64,000 nucleotides of DNA from a virus. The position numbers and the translations under genes were made by a program. Under the pieces are notes generated by a model. That model saw only the letters and a program-made list of their open reading frames with translations. It did no database searches and had not been told where the DNA came from. The stretch spans positions 62,001-126,000 of IMG/VR virus record IMGVR_UViG_3300025012_000026. One strand, 5' to 3'. Below, piece after piece: positions 17,295 to 25,325 of the stretch (position 1 is its first letter; every line of letters begins with the position of its first letter).

Positions 17295-17942
17295 ATGCCA
17301 ACTGATTTAGAAAAACAAATTGATATACAATGGCACAAACTTGATGATGATCGTTACGTTTATCTTCTTACAGGGGAATCGTTTAATAATTTAGAATATT
17401 TGGGAGCAGTTAAGAGAGAAATTGAAAATGCTCAGTTAAAAGATTTTCATGAACATTCAAAGTTGCTAAGAAAATATGGCATTGATGTAAATAGAAAAAT
17501 TAAAAACAAAGGTGATAAAACACCAATTGAAACAACATGTATTGCTTGGAAAGATACAAAGAAGGACTTATTCATTAAAGTATATAGAGGTGAAGGAGTC
17601 GAATTAATTATGAATAAGACATTGGATATTTTTGAAAAGGGATTTATGTTTACTATTCAGTCATTTGTTGAATTCAGAACAAATTGTGTAATTATAGACA
17701 GGGAATTCCCTACAGTAGAATATCTAGCAGAGTTAGCAGGTATGAGTCCTAGAAAGGCAAATGATATTATAAAGTCTTTAGAAAAGAAGAATATAATTAA
17801 GAGGTATAAAGATGGATTACATAAGAAAATATTTGTTAATCCTCATTATATGTGTGCAGGAGCGATTATTGAAGGTGAGATACCTTCTTATTTTGTGTCT
17901 GAAATAGAAGAAGAAACTATGGAATTATTTAATAGGCAATAA
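17295..17942 (+). CDS. RepL-like winged-helix protein
   Basis: 215 residues from ATG 17295; in-frame TTG codons at 17283 and 17289 are alternative starts behind AAAGGAAGGGG. The C-terminal half has a winged HTH (TVEYLAELAGMSPRKANDII, then LEKKNIIKR) ending in KIFVNPHYMCAG, very like Firmicute plasmid RepL initiators (...INPHYIFKG). In phages such proteins are annotated as replication or regulatory factors. The separate initiator at 44145 makes a purely regulatory role possible. Confidence 0.6.
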   Translation: MPTDLEKQIDIQWHKLDDDRYVYLLTGESFNNLEYLGAVKREIENAQLKDFHEHSKLLRKYGIDVNRKIKNKGDKTPIETTCIAWKDTKKDLFIKVYRGEGVELIMNKTLDIFEKGFMFTIQSFVEFRTNCVIIDREFPTVEYLAELAGMSPRKANDIIKSLEKKNIIKRYKDGLHKKIFVNPHYMCAGAIIEGEIPSYFVSEIEEETMELFNRQ

Positions 17943-17967
17943 ATAAATTTGAGGAGGTCATTTAATT

Positions 17968-18732
17968 ATGAGCATGGGAATTTATAAAATAGAAAATATG
18001 ATTAATGGAAAAATATACGTAGGCAGTTCTAAAAATATAGAGAACAGATGGAGTCAACATAGAAGTTTATTAAAATCAGGAAAACATCACTCACAGCATT
18101 TGCAATATGCATGGGATAAATATAATGAAAGCAATTTCAAATTTGATATTATTGAAGACATGATTACACAAGAGGATTTATTTGTAAGAGAACAATATTG
18201 GATGGATAAATTACAATGTTATAATCCTAAAATTGGATATAATATTTCAATATTAGCTAATGCTTGTTTAATGAATGATAATTATGATTTTAAAGAAATT
18301 ATACAAGAAGAAAATGAATTAGCAAATAAACATAAAATAATATACATGATTATAGATAAGAAAAATGAAGAATTGATTTATAGAGGTATGCAGGATAGAT
18401 ATCTCGTTGAACATATATTTAGTGACTTTATATATTATCTATACAGATATTTTGAAAGTATTGATTTTAAATCTTTTGATAATATAATTCTATATACAGA
18501 TAAAGGGAATCTAACCATGAAAGATTTTCAAGGAATAAATACAGAAATATGCAAAGACAATATTTATAAATTAAACTTTAAAAAGGTTATTATTGAAAAT
18601 GGCCATGGAGGGCAAAGAGAAGTTCTTTATAAGAATAGTTTTGAGTTTTATGAAATAAAAGAAAGTAAAGACGGTTATATGACAATTAGGGTTTATGATG
18701 GTTTTGATGTAATAAACTATATACTTGAATAA
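17968..18732 (+). CDS. GIY-YIG endonuclease with unusual C-terminal domain
   Basis: 254 residues behind GAGGAGG. The GIY-YIG core spans residues 1-90: GIYKIENMINGKIYVGSS with Arg in NRWSQH and Glu in REQYWMD, matching seg-like phage homing endonucleases. Residues 110-254 lack NUMOD or HTH features and are acidic and aromatic-rich (YYLYRYFESIDFKSFDN). The nuclease fold is clear; DNA target unknown. Confidence 0.75.
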   Translation: MSMGIYKIENMINGKIYVGSSKNIENRWSQHRSLLKSGKHHSQHLQYAWDKYNESNFKFDIIEDMITQEDLFVREQYWMDKLQCYNPKIGYNISILANACLMNDNYDFKEIIQEENELANKHKIIYMIIDKKNEELIYRGMQDRYLVEHIFSDFIYYLYRYFESIDFKSFDNIILYTDKGNLTMKDFQGINTEICKDNIYKLNFKKVIIENGHGGQREVLYKNSFEFYEIKESKDGYMTIRVYDGFDVINYILE

Positions 18733-18738
18733 AATAAA

Positions 18739-18864
18739 AAATACTATACAGATGTTCAATTGCAGAATATTACTAATTGGATGTTAGGAGTCCAGATGAA
18801 GATTAAATATAAAACACTTTGTAAGAAATGTCATGCAACATCTCATGACAAAGGAGGAATATGA
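18739..18864 (+). pseudogene. Remnant of an HNH endonuclease C-terminus
   Basis: Open in the same frame as the preceding gene after its stop. It encodes YYTDVQLQNITNWML, then TLCKKCHATSHDKGG and TGA at 18862-18864. The Y-T-x-x-Q-L helix followed by LCxKCHxxxH is the usual end of phage HNH homing endonucleases. There is no start. It suggests the GIY-YIG gene replaced or invaded an HNH gene. Confidence 0.45.
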
Positions 18865-19631
18865 TGATGATTATCAATAATATCAATGAGCAAAATGATA
18901 ATATACAGGATAACTTAGTTTATAAATTCTATAATATAAATAATGAATTGCTGTATGTTGGCATTACCAATAATATGAAAATTAGATTAAAGCAACACAA
19001 GCAGGACAAAGAATGGTTTGATGAAATTAAAAGAATATACATCACTGAAAAAATGACTAGAAATGAAGCTCATATTTATGAAATATTCTATATTGCAAAT
19101 GAAAATCCTTTATATAATATAGACTATATCAATGGTGGCAAAGTTGGTTTTGTGATAAGCGAATTATTATTCAAAGATTACAAGAAAGAGAGAAGAAAGA
19201 GGATAAACGTTGATATTGTTTTGAGAATGTATAATGAAGGTAAATCAATAGAGGAAATAGCCACAGAATTAAAATACTCTACTGAATACATTGCTAAAAA
19301 CTTGAGATCAAAATTAATAGAATTAAGGGAAGTTAAACCAAATCGTAGAAATGGGAAAAATGAAAGATTTGAAATGTTTGTTAATTGTCTTACATACTTG
19401 TCTAATAAAAAATATTTTACAATAGAAGATATTGTATATAAGTTCATGAATGATTATGAATGTACAGAGGAAACTGCAAAAACATATTATAAAGACGAGT
19501 TTGCAGTTTTACTTATTGAAGAGGTTAATAAAATAGGTTTGAAAAGAATTAGAGCGAATAAAGTTATTAAAGAGCAATTTGGAATGGATGGTGAAGGATA
19601 CCCCTTTATAATTTGCAAAGATGGTGAATAA
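18861..19631 (+). CDS. GIY-YIG-type nuclease with HTH region
   Basis: 256 residues; ATG 18861 or 18864 after AAAGGAGGAAT. Residues 20-100 fit a GIY-YIG core in the LVYKFY...LLYVGITNN form, with RLKQH and a Glu in RNEAHIYE. Residues 120-150 contain an HTH-like segment (DIVLRMYNEGKSIEEIATEL) such as those that bind target DNA. Probably another free-standing homing endonuclease or a repair-type nuclease. Confidence 0.6.
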   Translation: MMMIINNINEQNDNIQDNLVYKFYNINNELLYVGITNNMKIRLKQHKQDKEWFDEIKRIYITEKMTRNEAHIYEIFYIANENPLYNIDYINGGKVGFVISELLFKDYKKERRKRINVDIVLRMYNEGKSIEEIATELKYSTEYIAKNLRSKLIELREVKPNRRNGKNERFEMFVNCLTYLSNKKYFTIEDIVYKFMNDYECTEETAKTYYKDEFAVLLIEEVNKIGLKRIRANKVIKEQFGMDGEGYPFIICKDGE

Positions 19632-19664
19632 AACTTAATATAAAACACTAAAATAAAATATTCC

Positions 19665-19693
19665 TTGACATTTGTTGCCTCATGATGTATAAT
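19665..19693 (+). promoter_or_regulatory. Consensus vegetative promoter
   Basis: TTGACA (19665-19670), 17-nt spacer, TATAAT (19688-19693). It lies 28 nt before the ATG of the 54-residue gene. Confidence 0.9.
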
Positions 19694-19721
19694 TATTGCA
19701 AAGTGAGGTGATAATATTATT

Positions 19722-19886
19722 ATGAGTTTAACAGATGATGCTTTAGAAACTGCCAAATATGTTAATGATTTATTAAATGGTGACTCCCAAAAACTAAAAA
19801 GGATTTATGAACATCTTTGTGTACATGATATTATAATGTATCATGCTTCAAAAGAACAAATGCTTGATATTTTTAAAGATATCTAA
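19722..19886 (+). CDS. Small unknown protein under a strong promoter
   Basis: 54 residues, ATG 19722 behind AAGTGAGGTGATAATATT. Mostly helical and mildly acidic (DDALETAKYVNDLLNG, KEQMLDIFKDI). It stands alone between a consensus promoter and the next promoter at 20023, so it is probably expressed strongly and separately. No family recognised. Confidence 0.6.
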   Translation: MSLTDDALETAKYVNDLLNGDSQKLKRIYEHLCVHDIIMYHASKEQMLDIFKDI

Positions 19887-20022
19887 TCTCCCATTGACAT
19901 AAATCCTAAAATAATATATCATAACAAACATAAGTGATTAATTTTCATTTTTCATTTATAAACTCTTTCTTTCATCCTCAAGAGGGAGTCTTTGTAATGA
20001 AGATTTCCTCATTTTTTACCTT

Positions 20023-20051
20023 TTGACTTTCCTATACTCGTCCTCTATAAT
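20023..20051 (+). promoter_or_regulatory. Strong promoter for the 20-22 kb operon
   Basis: TTGACT (20023-20028), 17-nt spacer, TATAAT (20046-20051). A second TATAAT (20055-20060) overlaps the leader. It drives the four genes 20074-21966. Confidence 0.85.
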
Positions 20052-20073
20052 TAGTATAATGGAGAGTGATTAA

Positions 20074-20748
20074 ATGATTATTTTGGATGATAATAAAATA
20101 CAATTCACTGTACAAAGACAAAAACACATTATTGGGAGTAAATTATTTCCTGTTTCATCAAAAAGTAAATTACAAGTATTTAACTCTGAATATACAGAAG
20201 AATTAGATAAAAACGATCCTAAAATACTTCAATTTACTAAACTTGTTGATCAATGTAAATTTGAAATGGGCCATGCTTATACTAGTTCTGATATTATTCT
20301 TCAGATTGCAAATGCGATAAATTTAGAAGCAAAATTCTTTTCGGGTTGGTTAATTTATCCTTTTAGCAATACATTTCCTAGTCATCACGCATGGACAGTA
20401 ATTAATGGTAATAGCGTTGTAGATGTAATGCAATTCCCTGAAGAAATTGATATAATGATGAAAACTGATATGACTGATCCTGATTTTAAGAGGAAACTTG
20501 CCATTAAATTAGTTGAGATAAGGAAGAAAGAAAAACCTCTTTCTGAATCATGTTTCTTCGGTAAAATTAATTATGATTGGGTTTATTATGTCGGTAGTCC
20601 AGATACTTCTGAAAATGCAAAAAGGATATTTAGGGAATTAATTTCAAAATACCCTAATCATCCTGCTTATATTCGTAAAGGGGTAAGAGAGTCAAATGGC
20701 AGAACTGAATTGCAGAATTTAATTAACGAGGAAATGGAGAGTGATTAA
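20074..20748 (+). CDS. Unknown protein with HAW motif (possible papain/transglutaminase-like fold)
   Basis: 224 residues behind GGAGAGTGATTAA. The centre reads DQCKFEMGHAYTSS, then FFSGWLIYPF and HHAWTVINGNSVVDV. The order Cys/Ser-helix, GWL strand, HAW, xDV recalls the Cys-His-Asp arrangement of papain- or transglutaminase-like folds, and the gene two positions downstream shows the same order more clearly. Catalytic activity is not established. Confidence 0.45.
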   Translation: MIILDDNKIQFTVQRQKHIIGSKLFPVSSKSKLQVFNSEYTEELDKNDPKILQFTKLVDQCKFEMGHAYTSSDIILQIANAINLEAKFFSGWLIYPFSNTFPSHHAWTVINGNSVVDVMQFPEEIDIMMKTDMTDPDFKRKLAIKLVEIRKKEKPLSESCFFGKINYDWVYYVGSPDTSENAKRIFRELISKYPNHPAYIRKGVRESNGRTELQNLINEEMESD

Positions 20749-20750
20749 AT

Positions 20751-21050
20751 ATGTTAAATGATATTATTTCCAAAGTATTAAACAAGTTTTTAGATGGAAA
20801 TATCGAGAGTATAGATTGTTATTCTAGGGGAAATTGTAGGTTTGATTTAATTACACAAAACAAAATTTCATACAAAGATTTTGTTAAGAAAACGAAGAAT
20901 ATTATATCAGAAAATGATATTTCTAGTTATGATGAAGAAGATTCTGAGTATCTTGAAGTCACTATTGAATTAACTGAAGATTTTATAAACAAAATTATTA
21001 ATCATATAAAATGTGATTGCATGAATGAATTTGAGGAAATGAAAAAGTAA
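20751..21050 (+). CDS. Unknown acidic protein
   Basis: 99 residues starting 2 nt after the preceding stop, so probably coupled. The C-terminus carries CDCMNEFEEMKK. It is acidic and helical, with no recognised domain. Confidence 0.5.
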   Translation: MLNDIISKVLNKFLDGNIESIDCYSRGNCRFDLITQNKISYKDFVKKTKNIISENDISSYDEEDSEYLEVTIELTEDFINKIINHIKCDCMNEFEEMKK

Positions 21051-21073
21051 CTAGAGAAAAGAGGATAAAACAG

Positions 21074-21457
21074 ATGAAATCTAATGTCATTAATATCAAT
21101 CGTTCTAAAATTGGCAAATGCTATGAATTAAGTTTGCAATATATACTCGCTAACCCTAATTGGAAATTAATTCATGGATATATCTCAAACCAACAACCAC
21201 CGAACCAAACTATTGATCATGCTTGGTGTATTAATGGTGATAAAATTCATGATGAAATATTTGAGAAGGATTTTCATACAGATTTGTATACTGCTTTATT
21301 TGCTCCAAAGATTGTCAAGAAGTATAAATTCAATGAAATGATAGAGAAAATGAATGAGTTTGAAACTTATGGGCCTTGGCATGATGTAGATGAGTTTAAT
21401 GGAGATTATTATGATGAGCATGGGGATTTAAGGGATGAATATAAAGGGAAGAAGTGA
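21074..21457 (+). CDS. CYELS...HAW protein, possible papain-like fold
   Basis: 127 residues behind AGAGAAAAGAGGAT. GKCYELSLQYILANPNWKL (Cys about 16), LIHGYI, DHAWCINGDKIHDE: a Cys on a helix N-terminus, then a His in HAW, then an Asp, the sequence order of transglutaminase/papain-like enzymes. It looks like a shorter relative of the 20074-20748 product. The substrate is unknown. Confidence 0.5.
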   Translation: MKSNVININRSKIGKCYELSLQYILANPNWKLIHGYISNQQPPNQTIDHAWCINGDKIHDEIFEKDFHTDLYTALFAPKIVKKYKFNEMIEKMNEFETYGPWHDVDEFNGDYYDEHGDLRDEYKGKK

Positions 21458-21462
21458 TAATA

Positions 21463-21966
21463 ATGGCAAAAGCAAAGGTAAAACTTATTATGACCGCAAT
21501 ATTAGAGGTTGAAATTGATCCGGCTAAAATATTTGATCTTGATGAATTCCCAGAAGATAATCAACCAATGATTGAAGATGCAATAAAGAGTGTAATTGAA
21601 GGATATCTTGATACACCCCTTTATTTTATAAAGGATGAGAATACTGAAATTGGAATTAAACATGAGGTATTAGAATACAAATTACCGATTCAAGAGTATA
21701 AAGGGAATAATAAGGTAAAAATAGATTATTCTAATGATAACTATATTATTAAGAACAAATCGGTTAAATTTATTAAAGGAATATTTAAAGATGAAATTGG
21801 TGTATTTAAACGAATAATTAAAAATACGGGCGGTGGTATATATTTATGCGAAATTTATGTTGTAGAAGAATTAGAACAATACAAGTCAGATTATTTTGTA
21901 TTTGTTGATAACAATGTTCAAAAACTGTGGGAAGATAAGTCAAATGATTTTGTAGCAGAAGAGTGA
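21463..21966 (+). CDS. Unknown protein
   Basis: 167 residues from ATG 21463; an in-frame GTG at 21454 overlaps the preceding stop and the ribosome site and is rejected. The N-terminal half (VKLIMTAILEVEIDPAKIF) is followed by a beta-rich C-terminal half (KSVKFIKGIFKDEIGVFKRI) with SH3-like spacing. Last gene of the 20 kb operon. No family recognised. Confidence 0.5.
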   Translation: MAKAKVKLIMTAILEVEIDPAKIFDLDEFPEDNQPMIEDAIKSVIEGYLDTPLYFIKDENTEIGIKHEVLEYKLPIQEYKGNNKVKIDYSNDNYIIKNKSVKFIKGIFKDEIGVFKRIIKNTGGGIYLCEIYVVEELEQYKSDYFVFVDNNVQKLWEDKSNDFVAEE

Positions 21967-22019
21967 TTAAATATATACTCCTGTTGAGCCTAATATAATA
22001 TCAGAAGGAGAAGTGAAGA

Positions 22020-22181
22020 ATGCAACAAACAGAAAAAGACAATAAATTTTTTGAGGAAATGATTTGTAAAGGATTCTTCGATAAATTACACAATATGAAA
22101 TTAATTACCGACTCTGAACACAAAAATTGTATCAGTGGGTATGATGAGTTTTATAAGGATAAGGATGCAGAACTTAAATAA
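22020..22181 (+). CDS. Small unknown protein
   Basis: 53 residues, ATG 22020 behind AGAAGGAGAAGTGAAGA. Helical and charged (EKDNKFFEEMICKGFFDK). Its stop codon lies in the 5' arm of the terminator at 22180. Confidence 0.55.
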   Translation: MQQTEKDNKFFEEMICKGFFDKLHNMKLITDSEHKNCISGYDEFYKDKDAELK

Positions 22182-22210
22182 GGGAAGTAAAAATCCCTTT
22201 TCTCTTTCTA
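22180..22210 (+). terminator. Terminator
   Basis: AAGGGA (22180-22185) with TCCCTT (22194-22199), then TTCTCTTTCT. Confidence 0.65.
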
Positions 22211-22242
22211 TCTTATCATAAATATAAAAATAAAATTTATAC

Positions 22243-22271
22243 TTGACAACATTATTTGCTAGTGGTATGAT
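22243..22271 (+). promoter_or_regulatory. Strong promoter
   Basis: TTGACA (22243-22248), 17-nt spacer, TATGAT (22266-22271). Drives the 22302 leader frame and the 22395 gene. Confidence 0.85.
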
Positions 22272-22301
22272 GAGAGAGTAGAAAGTGAGGTGAGGAAATA
22301 T

Positions 22302-22331
22302 ATGATTGTATTAACAAATATCAATACATAA
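22302..22331 (+). CDS. Nine-codon leader peptide candidate
   Basis: ATG 22302 follows the very strong AAAGTGAGGTGAGG and ends at TAA 22329-22331 (MIVLTNINT). It lies in the leader 63 nt before the next gene. It could be a regulatory upstream frame or a truncated gene start; no repeated regulatory codon is evident. Confidence 0.35.
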   Translation: MIVLTNINT

Positions 22332-22394
22332 ATTATTAAGTTCACAATCTCCATAAAGTAAAAAATAAAATAATGAAAGTAGGTTAATTTATAA

Positions 22395-22919
22395 ATGTTT
22401 AATGTAAAAGAAATTAAAACTGGCAATGTCTTTGAGGTTTTTCAAGTGTTCGATTATACATATCTAAATAAAAATCAATTTGTATTTTTAATGTATGATT
22501 ATAGTATCAATGAATGGGCTATGTCAGATAGTAAGTATTTTGAGCCACTTACAGATATAAGCAAAGCTATTACAGAAGAAAAATCTGGTTTTGTGAAAGG
22601 TCTATTTAGTGGATTTAAAGGATTATCTACTGAGAGTGTAATGGAAAGATTAAGTGAGTCATGGGAATCTATACCACAATGTATTAAAGAAAATATTTGT
22701 TTGTCTCTTGGCAGCAAGGGGAACAGTGAAAAACTTATGGTTGTTTTGGATGAGTTTTCTAAACAAAACAAATTGTATATAGAAAAAGAAGAAGAACGTA
22801 AACGATTAGAAGACTTGTTAAAATCTAAACAAGATGAGCATAGTAAGAAAATTTCTATTTTACAGGAAGAGTTTAATAACGCTGAAAAATTAATTAATGA
22901 AAAGTTAAAAGGATTGTAA
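22395..22919 (+). CDS. Unknown protein with C-terminal coiled coil
   Basis: 174 residues behind GAAAGTAGGTTAATT. The N-terminal ~65 residues form a small beta domain (FEVFQVFDYTYLNKNQFVFL). A Gly-rich spacer (KGLFSGFKGLS) follows, then a long C-terminal coiled coil from about 125 (YIEKEEERKRLEDLLKSKQ). No enzymatic motif. First full gene after the 22243 promoter. Confidence 0.5.
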   Translation: MFNVKEIKTGNVFEVFQVFDYTYLNKNQFVFLMYDYSINEWAMSDSKYFEPLTDISKAITEEKSGFVKGLFSGFKGLSTESVMERLSESWESIPQCIKENICLSLGSKGNSEKLMVVLDEFSKQNKLYIEKEEERKRLEDLLKSKQDEHSKKISILQEEFNNAEKLINEKLKGL

Positions 22920-22922
22920 GAT

Positions 22923-22954
22923 TAAACCCATAGCAGAGGGGTTTATACTCTGCT
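22923..22954 (+). promoter_or_regulatory. Two interleaved 7-bp inverted repeats
   Basis: TAAACCC (22923-22929) pairs with GGGTTTA (22939-22945), while AGCAGAG (22932-22938) pairs with CTCTGCT (22948-22954). The two hairpins exclude each other and lie between a stop and the RNase H gene, as in an attenuator or processing site. Confidence 0.5.
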
Positions 22955-22979
22955 TAATAATTACAAAGGTTGTGATTAT

Positions 22980-23486
22980 ATGCTATATATAATTGGTTAT
23001 TTTGATGGAAGCGTTAAAAATGAAAAAGCCATAGGTGTTTGGACTTATAGTTTATATGAAAAATTAAATAAACAATCTCCAAGGACTAAAATAAAAACTG
23101 AGAGAGGTTGGGATTATTGTTTTTACGCAAATAGCATACAAGCCGAATTTATTGGGTTAATTGGTTTATTAGATAAATTAAAGCAATATTTCGAGATTGG
23201 TTTTATTAATTTTTTATTAATTAATGGAGATTGCGAGAGTATTATCAATCAAATTAAATACAAAAAATCAACTGACAACGAAATACTTAAAGACTATTTA
23301 TTATTAGCAAAAGAATTGGTATCTATGTGTGAAGTTCCTATTGATCTTCAATGGATTCCTAGAAGCAAGAATAAATCTGCGGATAAATTGTGCAAAATGG
23401 TATGGGAAGATTTGAAGAATAAAATGAGGAATACTAAAAATATATTTGGAAGTAATCAACCAGAAAATATTTTAGAATTTATTTAG
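22980..23486 (+). CDS. Ribonuclease HI-type protein
   Basis: 168 residues. RNase H fold with the four acidic active-site residues in order: YFDGS (Asp9), QAEFIGL (Glu56), INGDCES (Asp84) and SADKL (Asp135). It hydrolyses RNA in RNA-DNA hybrids, so it probably removes primers or R-loops during replication of the element. Start ATG 22980 follows AAAGGTTGTGATT. The 25 or so residues after the core look unrelated to known RNase H extensions. Confidence 0.85.
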   Translation: MLYIIGYFDGSVKNEKAIGVWTYSLYEKLNKQSPRTKIKTERGWDYCFYANSIQAEFIGLIGLLDKLKQYFEIGFINFLLINGDCESIINQIKYKKSTDNEILKDYLLLAKELVSMCEVPIDLQWIPRSKNKSADKLCKMVWEDLKNKMRNTKNIFGSNQPENILEFI

Positions 23487-23561
23487 TTTTTTGTTAGTGA
23501 ATTGTTAGAGCAATAAATAAATTAAACAGGTGAGAACTTGCAAGTTTTAATTGGTAGCTAC

Positions 23562-23578
23562 CCTCCCTGATCAGGAGG
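23562..23578 (+). promoter_or_regulatory. Hairpin hiding the ribosome site of the GIY-YIG gene
   Basis: CCTCC (23562-23566) pairs perfectly with the Shine-Dalgarno GGAGG (23574-23578) across a 7-nt loop; an upstream GGTAGCTACC palindrome (23553-23562) overlaps it. It should lower translation of the downstream endonuclease, a control known for phage homing endonucleases. Confidence 0.65.
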
Positions 23579-23589
23579 AGAGAAAGAAA

Positions 23590-24717
23590 TTGGAAAACAA
23601 TATATATTATGTTTATGAATATATACGACTAGACACAAATGAGCCATTTTATGTAGGAAAAGGCTGTAAGAATAGATGGTGTAACACCAAACAGAGAAAT
23701 AAATATTTTAAAAACATAATTAGTAAAATTCCAGTAGCAGTACATATTTTACATGAAAATTTATCCGAAATTGAAGCATTTGAATATGAATGTTGGTATA
23801 TCAATGAATACAAATATAATATGAGTTATGATTTAACCAATATTATCGATGGTGGAGAAGGAGGGGATACAAGATCAGGAAACTCAGAAGAAAACATCAA
23901 ACTAAATAAAAAGCAAAGTATTTCCAGCAGAGGAATGAACGCTATATTGAATGAGGAAAAAGTCAAAAAAATAAAGATAGAAATATTAAATAATATAGAT
24001 ATGCACTATATAGCTAAAAAATACAGTGTAAACTATACCACTATTTGTAAAATTAAAACATGTAAAAATTGGGAATGGGTATGTAGTGAGTTAAATAATA
24101 AATTATTAACTATGAATAAAGATCAAGATGATAAAATAATTGATTATTATTACAGCAACCCACATTTATCAATGGTTCAGATTGGTTTAGATTTAAATAC
24201 AGCATATGGAAGAGTTCGGAAATTAATAAGTGATAAAATAAAATTAGAATCAAGGAATATTATAGGCGTAAACCTAAAGAACCAACTTTATAAGAGTAGA
24301 ATTACAATAAAAGGAAAGGAGATTCATCTTGGTCATTACAGAGAATTAAAATATGCAGAAAAGGTTAGATTAATTGCCGAAATAGTATATTTAAAAGATA
24401 AATCTCCGCAGAAACACAAGTTAAAAAAATACGACTTAGACTTTAAAGATATTGATATAAATACTTTAAATGAATTTATCAATAAATATTCAACTAAATC
24501 AACCGTTAAAATTATTTGTTTGACTACAGGAGTTATTTTTAATAGTTTCAAAGAAGCCGAAAATTTCTATAGAATCAATAATTTTAGCAAGAATGGTTAT
24601 TTGTGTTTAACAGGGAAGAGAAAAACTTTTGGCAAGCATCCAATTACAGGTGAACCTCTAAAATGGCAATACTACGATGAATACATAAAATCAAACCAAC
24701 TCCCAACCGCAATATAA
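23590..24717 (+). CDS. GIY-YIG homing endonuclease with NUMOD1-like C-terminus
   Basis: 375 residues from TTG 23590, 11 nt after GGAGG; an earlier in-frame start at 23551 lies upstream of the ribosome site and is unlikely. The GIY-YIG core (residues 1-95) reads YYVYEYIRLDTNEPFYVGKG with Arg in NRW and Glu in FEYECWYI. An HTH-like segment (YIAKKYSVNYTTICKI) follows. The C-terminal VKIICLTTGVIFNSFKEAE...GEPLKWQYYDEYI is NUMOD1-like and recurs in the products of 29306 and 42231. Free-standing homing endonuclease. Confidence 0.8.
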   Translation: MENNIYYVYEYIRLDTNEPFYVGKGCKNRWCNTKQRNKYFKNIISKIPVAVHILHENLSEIEAFEYECWYINEYKYNMSYDLTNIIDGGEGGDTRSGNSEENIKLNKKQSISSRGMNAILNEEKVKKIKIEILNNIDMHYIAKKYSVNYTTICKIKTCKNWEWVCSELNNKLLTMNKDQDDKIIDYYYSNPHLSMVQIGLDLNTAYGRVRKLISDKIKLESRNIIGVNLKNQLYKSRITIKGKEIHLGHYRELKYAEKVRLIAEIVYLKDKSPQKHKLKKYDLDFKDIDINTLNEFINKYSTKSTVKIICLTTGVIFNSFKEAENFYRINNFSKNGYLCLTGKRKTFGKHPITGEPLKWQYYDEYIKSNQLPTAI

Positions 24718-24754
24718 CTATATAACTATATTTATATATAGTTATATAGTTATA
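24713..24754. repeat. 18-bp perfect AT-rich inverted repeat
   Basis: TATAACTATATAACTATA (24713-24730) and its exact reverse complement (24737-24754), 6-nt loop. It overlaps the stop codon at 24715 and is itself built of a doubled TATAACTA unit. May act as a 3' RNA stabiliser or cruciform. Confidence 0.75.
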
Positions 24755-24795
24755 AATATAAATAAATAATTTAATATACTTAAAGGAGTGATAAA

Positions 24796-25008
24796 ATGAA
24801 TAAAAATTGGACAGAAGAAGATATTATTAAAGCAAGAGAAATGTTAGACAAAGCTATAAAAGAGAAAGATTATTTATATTATCCGGAAAATTCAGATAGA
24901 TGTATTTTAGATAAATTTAAGATAAGGAGTCAACAGTGGTACAACCAATTTCACTCCAAACTGCAATATAACCAAATAAATAAATATAAAGGAGAATTAA
25001 CATGGTAG
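24796..25008 (+). CDS. Small unknown protein
   Basis: 70 residues behind AAAGGAGTG. The N-terminal WTEEDIIKAREMLDKA resembles a short helical HTH-type start, but the rest is not recognised. Overlaps the next gene by 7 nt. Confidence 0.5.
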   Translation: MNKNWTEEDIIKAREMLDKAIKEKDYLYYPENSDRCILDKFKIRSQQWYNQFHSKLQYNQINKYKGELTW

Positions 25009-25325
25009 CAATAAGAAGGGTATACATAGACATTGATTGGACAAAAATGCAAACTTTACATAAGAAAATAACCTCTTCTCATATTGATTGTATGAAAACA
25101 AAATGGAGTCCTTTTAGAGATGAATGGAAGCAAGGTTTTGATAGTGATTGTTGTTGTGGTCATTGTACTAATACTGAGCATTGTTTTGAAGCATTTAGGG
25201 ATAAAAGATGTCATCTAGAAAATCATTTTAAACCTATAATCGTTGAGTTTGAGAAGAAATCATGTTGGGACGATGAAGAGGTAAATATATTTAATATAAT
25301 ATCGTTGAAAGGAGGTGAACACTAA
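25002..25325 (+). CDS. Cys-rich small protein, probably metal-binding
   Basis: 107 residues behind AAGGAGAATTAAC. The centre CCCGHCTNTEHCF (about 51-63) plus RCH and further Cys residues suggest a zinc site. It lies in an operon of short genes (24796-25684) with overlapping or touching ends. Function unknown. Confidence 0.5.
   Translation: MVAIRRVYIDIDWTKMQTLHKKITSSHIDCMKTKWSPFRDEWKQGFDSDCCCGHCTNTEHCFEAFRDKRCHLENHFKPIIVEFEKKSCWDDEEVNIFNIISLKGGEH

Noticed and set aside
22923-22954. H-type pseudoknot
   Set aside because: The pairing order fits, but the loop crossing the first 7-bp stem would be only 2 nt, too short. Alternative hairpins are more likely.
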